Shown one piece after another: positions 59,649 through 64,000 of a stretch of DNA of 64,000 nt. The notes under the pieces were generated by a model, which was given only the letters and a program-made list of their open reading frames with translations, searched no databases and was not told where the DNA came from. A program made the translations under genes and the position numbers. Position 1 is the stretch's first letter. Each line of letters opens with the position of its first letter. Source of the stretch: Streptomyces sp. NBC_00377 (GTDB lineage: Bacteria > Actinomycetota > Actinomycetes > Streptomycetales > Streptomycetaceae); the NCBI RefSeq assembly GCF_036075115.1, contig NZ_CP107958.1, positions 7,564,001 to 7,628,000 of the forward strand, in the 5' to 3' direction.

Positions 59649-60458
59649 ATGACACGACTCTCCGGCCCAGCACGCGGTGTCGTCGCCGTGCTCGTCGCCC
59701 TGCTGACCGTGACCGCCGCCTCCGCCACCGCGCGGGCCCGCACCGACCCCCGGGCTCCCGCGGACTTCGTGGCGCTCAGAACGGTCGACCCGACGATCCT
59801 TCAGGAGATGCGCTACTTCACCCCGCACAACTTCGTCGGCGAGCGCGTCGACGGCTACCGGCAGCCGCTCTGCATCCTCACCCGCCCGGCCGCCGAAGCC
59901 CTGCACAGGGCCCAGACGAACCTGCTGCGCCAGGGATACACACTCAAGGTCTACGACTGCTACCGCCCCCAGCGCGCCGTGAACCACTTCGTCCGCTGGG
60001 CCGAGGACCTCAACGACCAGGAGATGAAAGGGGAGTTCTATCCGAACGTCGACAAGACCCGCCTGTTCGAGGACGGATACATCGCGGAGAAGTCCGGTCA
60101 CAGCCGCGGTTCGACCATGGACCTGACCATCGTGAAGCTCCCCTCCACGCGGACCAGGCCCTATCTGCCCGGTGAACCCCTCGTGCCGTGCCACGCACCA
60201 CAACAGCAGCGCTTCCCCGACAACTCGGTCGACATGGGAACGGGGTTCGACTGTTTCGATACCCTGGCCCACACCCTGGACCCGCGCGTCCAGGGACAGC
60301 AGCGCGCCAACCGGACACTCCTCAAAGGGACCCTGGAAGCCCTCGGCTTCGTGAACCTCGCCGAGGAGTGGTGGCACTACACCTTCAAGCCCGAGCCCTA
60401 CCCCGACACCTACTTCGACTTCCCCGTGTCCGCCGCGTCCCTCGCCCGGAGGGCGTGA
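59649..60458 (+). CDS. Secreted D-Ala-D-Ala dipeptidase-like M15 peptidase
   Basis: 269 residues. A signal peptide (RGVVAVLVALLTVTAASATA, then ARA) precedes the VanX/VanY M15D fold: ILQEMRYFTPHNFVGERVDG, VYDCYRPQRAVNHFVRWAED, the zinc motif SGHSRGSTMDLTI (SxHxxGxxxD) and EEWWHYTF with catalytic Glu and third His. The exported location suggests peptidoglycan or peptide turnover rather than vancomycin resistance, since no vanHA genes are present. ATG 59649 is assumed, with AGGAGA close upstream; GTG/ATG alternatives at 59610 and 59631 would spoil the signal peptide. Confidence 0.88.
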   Translation: MTRLSGPARGVVAVLVALLTVTAASATARARTDPRAPADFVALRTVDPTILQEMRYFTPHNFVGERVDGYRQPLCILTRPAAEALHRAQTNLLRQGYTLKVYDCYRPQRAVNHFVRWAEDLNDQEMKGEFYPNVDKTRLFEDGYIAEKSGHSRGSTMDLTIVKLPSTRTRPYLPGEPLVPCHAPQQQRFPDNSVDMGTGFDCFDTLAHTLDPRVQGQQRANRTLLKGTLEALGFVNLAEEWWHYTFKPEPYPDTYFDFPVSAASLARRA

Positions 60459-60505
60459 GCCACCTCCGTACGACACCCTCCCCAAGATCGGATACGCTCC
60501 GCCGC

Positions 60506-61042
60506 GTGTCCGAATCTCTGCACTCCATTTCGAACTCCGCGCGCGACTCCCACTGTTCGAGTTGCGGAGCGCCCTACGGGGAGGGCGTCACCGGCTGGCC
60601 CCGCACCTGTCCGGCCTGCGCCACCGTGGCCTACCGCAACCCCCTGCCGGTCGCCGTCGCGCTCCAGCCCGTGTACGACACGAAGGGCACCGCCCTGGTC
60701 GTCATCACCCGAACCATCGCCCCCGCGCGCGGGGGCATCGCACTGCCAGGCGGCTACATCGACCACCGCGAGGACTGGCGGCAGGCCGTCGTCCGCGAAC
60801 TCAGGGAAGAGACCGGCATCGACGCCGCCGGCCGCGACGTGCGGCTGGCCGACGCCATGAGCTCGCCCGACGGCCACCTGCTGCTGTTCGGACTCCTGCC
60901 GGAGCGGCCCGCGGACCGTCTCCCGGTGACCGCCCCCACGGACGAGACGGAAGGATGGCATCTCCTGCACCGTCCGGAGGAGCTCGCCTTCCCCCTTCAC
61001 ACGCTCGCCGTGCGGGCGTTCTTCGAGGGCCGCTACATCTGA
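60506..61042 (+). CDS. NUDIX hydrolase with N-terminal zinc ribbon
   Basis: 178 residues. N-terminal CSSCGAPYGEGVTGWPRTCPAC zinc ribbon at about 17-38 (short form written here; four Cys), then a NUDIX domain with GGYIDHREDWRQAVVRELRE followed by ETGID, which fits GX5EX7REUXEEXGU. Zinc-ribbon NUDIX proteins include NADH pyrophosphatases and related nucleotide-sugar hydrolases. GTG 60506 follows a GGATACG -10-like sequence by about 12 nt, so the mRNA could be leaderless. Confidence 0.88.
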   Translation: MSESLHSISNSARDSHCSSCGAPYGEGVTGWPRTCPACATVAYRNPLPVAVALQPVYDTKGTALVVITRTIAPARGGIALPGGYIDHREDWRQAVVRELREETGIDAAGRDVRLADAMSSPDGHLLLFGLLPERPADRLPVTAPTDETEGWHLLHRPEELAFPLHTLAVRAFFEGRYI

Positions 61043-61044
61043 GC

Positions 61045-63411
61045 TCACCGCTCGCCGAGCCCGCGGACGCGCACCGGGTGGGACGGCGCCCGCACGCCGT
61101 CCTCACCCTCCCGCTCGACGACGACCCGCGAACCCTCCCAACGGACGACGTACCGCTCGGTCTCCGGCTCCTCCCAGCCGTCGCCCGCGTCCCGCACGAC
61201 CACCCCGCCCCCGGTCCGACCCCGGACAGGAGCCCACACCTCCAGCTCCAGCCGTCCGTCGTCCCCGCGCACCGGTATGACGGCACCCGCGCGCGCGAGC
61301 ACCGGGATGCGCGACAGCGGAGCATCCACGAACACCTGCCCCGGCCCCTGGTACGCCCGCTCCGTCGCGGTGTCGTACCAGCGCCCCCGGGGCAACTGCA
61401 CCGAACGCCGGTCCAGGCCCGGACCGAACACGGGCGCCACCAGGAGGCTGTCGCCCAGCAGGAAGGCGTCCTCACAGTCCCGCAACACCCGGTTGCCCGG
61501 CGCCCCCCACCACACCGGACGCACATAAGGGGCCCCCGAACGGCGGGCCAGGTGCGCCAGCGTCACCCAGTACGGCAGCAGCCGCCGACGCTCGACGAGT
61601 GCCACGCGCGCGTGCTCCAGCACCTCGGGACCGAACTCCCACGGCTCCCGGCGCCGCGCGCGCCCGCTCGCGTGCGTGCGGAACAGCGGCAGGTACGCGC
61701 CCAGCTGGAACCAGCGCAGATACAGCTCGGGCGTCGCGGCGCCGTCGAAACCGCCCACGTCCGGACCCGACAACGGCACACCGCACAGCCCGAGCCCCAG
61801 CACCAGGGAGAGCGACGCCCGCAGGCCCGGCCAGCCCGTGACGAGATGGCCGCACGAGGTGCCTCCGTAACGCTGCGAGCCTGCCCAGCCGGACCGCGAG
61901 ACGACGAACGGACGCTGGTCGGGAACCAGCTCCCGCAGCCCCTCGTAGGCCGCCCGGGCCATGCACAGGCCGTACACGTTGTGAGCCTCGCGATGATCAC
62001 CACCGCGGCCCTCCAGGGCATGCCGCGCGGACAGCGGCAACGTCGCCTCCCCGAAGGCGGCGAACACCGTCGGCTCGTCCAGGTCGTGCCAGAAACCGGT
62101 GAACCCCTGCCCGATCCGCTCGCCGTACAGACCTCCCCACCACTGGCGCACACGCCCGTGGGTGAAGTCGGGGAAAACAGCCTCACCGGGCCGCACCACC
62201 GCCTCGACGAGCCGCCCCGAAGGGTCCCGCACGAAGGCGTCCTCGGCGGCCCCGCCGTCGTACACGGCGTTGCCCCGCGTGGCCTTGACCGCCGGGCCGA
62301 CGGCCGACACCAGCCGGATGCCGTCGCGACGCAGTTCCTCGGCGAGCAGCGCCAGTTTCGGGAACCGGTCCTGGTCGACGGTGAACACCTGGTGCTCGTC
62401 GTGGTGGTCGGTGTCCAGATGGACGGCGTCGAGAGGCAGACCGTGCTCGTGCCAGCGCGTGACGAACCGGCGCACCTCCTCCTCACCGCCGAAGTCCGCG
62501 CGCGCGTGATGGTGACCGAGCGCCCACGCCGGAGGCAGCGCCGACGCCCCGGTCAGTGACACCCAGGCGAGCAGCACGCGCGCGGGCGTACCCACCACCA
62601 CCCAGCAGCGCAACGGCCCCCCGCCCATCCGGACCTCGCACGCCCCGGGCCGGTCGTGCCCCGAGCCGGCGCCCTCCGCGCCCTCCCGCAGCGTGACGGT
62701 GCCGTCCCAGGAGGTGTCGTGGAACACCAGATGGGTGGCCGCGTCGGCCACCACCAGCTGGACCGGCATCGTGAGATGCAGCGGACCGTCCCCACGGCCG
62801 AACGCGCGCTCAGGATCCGTGTTCCACAGGCGGTACGTCCCGTCACGCAGCCGGGGCCCGGACGCCCGACCGCCGAGACCGAAGAAACGCGCGTCCGCCG
62901 CCACCTCCGAACGCTGCATCCAGCGCGCAGGTCCACCCTCCTCCGGCTCCCACCACCGGGGCGGCAGATCACGCCGCAACACCACGCCTCCCGGCGTGCA
63001 CACCTCGATGGCCCCGTGCCGTGAGACCACGACCGTCACCCGTTCGGCGACGACCCGCCACCCGCCGTCCTTGTCGGGCTCCAGCACCGCCCGCGGATCC
63101 GGCTCCGGACAGCGGCCGGCCAACGCGTACGACGGCTCGGGCTCGGCACCGTCCCACCCCCAGAACACCGCGCCGTTCACGGCCACGCGGATCCTCAGCT
63201 CCGAGCGACCGAACCGCAGCATCCCACCGCCGGGCTCCGGCTCCGCCTCCCGTACCGCACCCGGCACCCGTGCGCGCTCGCGACCCCGCACCGGCAGCCC
63301 GGCGGCGTCGACACGGCTTCTGCGCCAGGCGGCGCGCACGGTCCGCAACCCCTGGGCAGCACCCGCGGAACCGACCGCCTTCATCGAGCGCACCAGGTCA
63401 CGACCGTCCAT
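61045..63411 (-). CDS. GH31 family glycosidase
   Basis: 788 residues. N-terminal beta domain, then the GH31 barrel: HHHARADFGGEEEVRRFVTR, LDAVHLDTDHHDEHQVFTVD, nucleophile region GFTGFWHDLDEPTVF, RSGWAGSQRYGGTSCGHLVT, then GLCGVPLSGPDVGGFDGAAT and LRWFQLGAYLPLFRTHASGR. Expected to hydrolyse alpha-glucosides or related sugars; no signal peptide, so cytoplasmic. The usual acid/base Asp (SGDV..GW in relatives) reads CGHLVTGW here. ATG 63411 with AGGGTG upstream was chosen. It converges on the NUDIX gene and is divergent from the CoA ligase. Confidence 0.88.
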   Translation of the reverse strand: MDGRDLVRSMKAVGSAGAAQGLRTVRAAWRRSRVDAAGLPVRGRERARVPGAVREAEPEPGGGMLRFGRSELRIRVAVNGAVFWGWDGAEPEPSYALAGRCPEPDPRAVLEPDKDGGWRVVAERVTVVVSRHGAIEVCTPGGVVLRRDLPPRWWEPEEGGPARWMQRSEVAADARFFGLGGRASGPRLRDGTYRLWNTDPERAFGRGDGPLHLTMPVQLVVADAATHLVFHDTSWDGTVTLREGAEGAGSGHDRPGACEVRMGGGPLRCWVVVGTPARVLLAWVSLTGASALPPAWALGHHHARADFGGEEEVRRFVTRWHEHGLPLDAVHLDTDHHDEHQVFTVDQDRFPKLALLAEELRRDGIRLVSAVGPAVKATRGNAVYDGGAAEDAFVRDPSGRLVEAVVRPGEAVFPDFTHGRVRQWWGGLYGERIGQGFTGFWHDLDEPTVFAAFGEATLPLSARHALEGRGGDHREAHNVYGLCMARAAYEGLRELVPDQRPFVVSRSGWAGSQRYGGTSCGHLVTGWPGLRASLSLVLGLGLCGVPLSGPDVGGFDGAATPELYLRWFQLGAYLPLFRTHASGRARRREPWEFGPEVLEHARVALVERRRLLPYWVTLAHLARRSGAPYVRPVWWGAPGNRVLRDCEDAFLLGDSLLVAPVFGPGLDRRSVQLPRGRWYDTATERAYQGPGQVFVDAPLSRIPVLARAGAVIPVRGDDGRLELEVWAPVRGRTGGGVVVRDAGDGWEEPETERYVVRWEGSRVVVEREGEDGVRAPSHPVRVRGLGER

Positions 63412-63625
63412 GCTGTTCACCCTGTCACTGACCACGCCGACCGCGCGGCTCGTTCAACTGCCGTTCACCCGTGGTGTGGCCACATCTTCACGACACGGAC
63501 TGTGGGGAGCCCACCCTGGTGCAGAAGTCGATCACATGGCATCGTCCGTGTCAGCCGCGTCACGCGCACCACCCCAGCTCGTGCGCGGGTGACGCACACG
63601 ACGCGTACAGCCCCGGAGCCGCCCC

Positions 63626-64000
63626 ATGACGACCGTGAACCCCGAGCCGCTCTGGCGGCCAGATCCGCAGCGCATCGCCCGAGCCCAGGTCACGAGATTC
63701 CAGACCTGGGCCGCCGAGCACCACGGAGCCCCCTCGCAAGGCGGCTACCCGGCGCTGCACCGCTGGTCAGTGGACGAGCTGGAAACCTTCTGGGAAGCCC
63801 TCACACAGTGGTTCGACGTCCGGTTCTCGACCCCCTACGCGCGCGTACTGGGCGACCGCTCCATGCCCGGAGCCCAGTGGTTCCCAGGAGCGACACTCAA
63901 CTACGCCGAGCACGCCCTGCGCGCGGCCGCCACCCGCCCGGCCGAACCCGCCCTGCTCCACGTCGACGAGACCCACGAACCCAGCCCGGTCACCTGGTCC
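63626..64000 (+). CDS. Acetoacetyl-CoA synthetase, N-terminal part (cut by window end)
   Basis: 125 codons are visible from ATG 63626. The sequence NPEPLWRPDPQRIARAQVTR, WSVDELETFWEALTQWFDVR, TPYARVLGDRSMPGAQWFPG and ATLNYAEHALR is the typical N-terminus of acetoacetate-CoA ligase, an ANL adenylating enzyme that activates acetoacetate for lipid or polyketide use. The catalytic AMP-binding core lies beyond the window. It is divergent from the GH31 gene; the 214-bp spacer contains no other gene. Confidence 0.9.
   Translation, partial: MTTVNPEPLWRPDPQRIARAQVTRFQTWAAEHHGAPSQGGYPALHRWSVDELETFWEALTQWFDVRFSTPYARVLGDRSMPGAQWFPGATLNYAEHALRAAATRPAEPALLHVDETHEPSPVTWS

Noticed and set aside
59649..60458. 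VanX-type gene as vancomycin resistance
   Set aside because: No vanH, vanA or vanRS neighbour, and the protein has a signal peptide whereas VanX is cytoplasmic.

Overview
This is a 64 kb stretch of high-GC chromosome from a Streptomyces-type actinobacterium. The evidence is the very GC-rich third codon positions, the frequent GTG and TTG starts, the ATGA/GTGA stop-start overlaps, and several lineage-marker genes: rbpA with a SigR promoter, smeA-sffA, a conservon, and the ribE-ribM-ribAB-ribH cluster under an FMN riboswitch. From memory, the gene order resembles the rbpA region of the S. coelicolor chromosome. It looks like core chromosome: there is no integrase, phage, complete transposase, CRISPR, rRNA or tRNA that I can see.

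Layout. 1-2.2 kb: 3' part of a ROK-family gene, a tandem MITE-like palindromic repeat whose ends supply the stop codons of both neighbours, and an NAD(P)-binding epimerase-like gene. 2.6-5.9 kb: FMN riboswitch and riboflavin operon. 5.9-7.6 kb: hisE, hisG and a PH-domain membrane protein. 7.7-10.3 kb: a possibly structured leader and two CNNM/CorC-type membrane proteins. 10.3-18.6 kb: orphan EccA-like AAA ATPase, uridine-kinase-like P-loop protein with no standard start codon, Tat-exported C39-like peptidase, TetR regulator, GH18 chitinase with a chitinase-type promoter, and small hypothetical genes. 18.9-23.8 kb: Lrp/AsnC regulator, YtcJ-like amidohydrolase, polyprenol-phosphate mannosyltransferase, FxsA, RbpA. 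24-30.6 kb: UMF1-type MFS, glycerophosphodiesterase, YczE and its divergent MocR-type regulator, then sffA and smeA of the sporulation septum. 30.8-37.1 kb: ankyrin and HEAT-type proteins, two GT4 glycosyltransferases and an SGNH hydrolase. 37.2-42.5 kb: 5-oxoprolinase genes pxpA/B/C with a DUF1445 protein, an MFS transporter and a divergent FCD-type GntR regulator with a clear operator.

42.6-49.9 kb is the most interesting block: three co-directional genes that look like a kleisin-like protein, a small winged-helix (KITE-like) protein and a 1543-residue SMC-like coiled-coil ATPase. The order matches jetABC of Wadjet (MksFEB), but no JetD/MksG nuclease is nearby, and the ATPase has a non-canonical Walker A and lacks the usual Walker B glutamate. 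A 19-codon mini-ORF overlaps the stop of the first gene and the start of the second.

51.2-55.8 kb: a conservon (sensor kinase, roadblock, DUF742, small GTPase) with a possible extra small gene before the GTPase. 56.1-64 kb: a degenerate EAL-CBS-GGDEF protein, a thiolase-like/DUF35 pair, a VanX-type dipeptidase, a NUDIX hydrolase, a GH31 glycosidase with an odd acid/base motif, and the 5' end of an acetoacetyl-CoA synthetase cut by the window.

All functions come from reading motifs by eye; no database search was run. Start codons were chosen from ribosome-binding sites, stop-start overlaps and remembered family N-termini.
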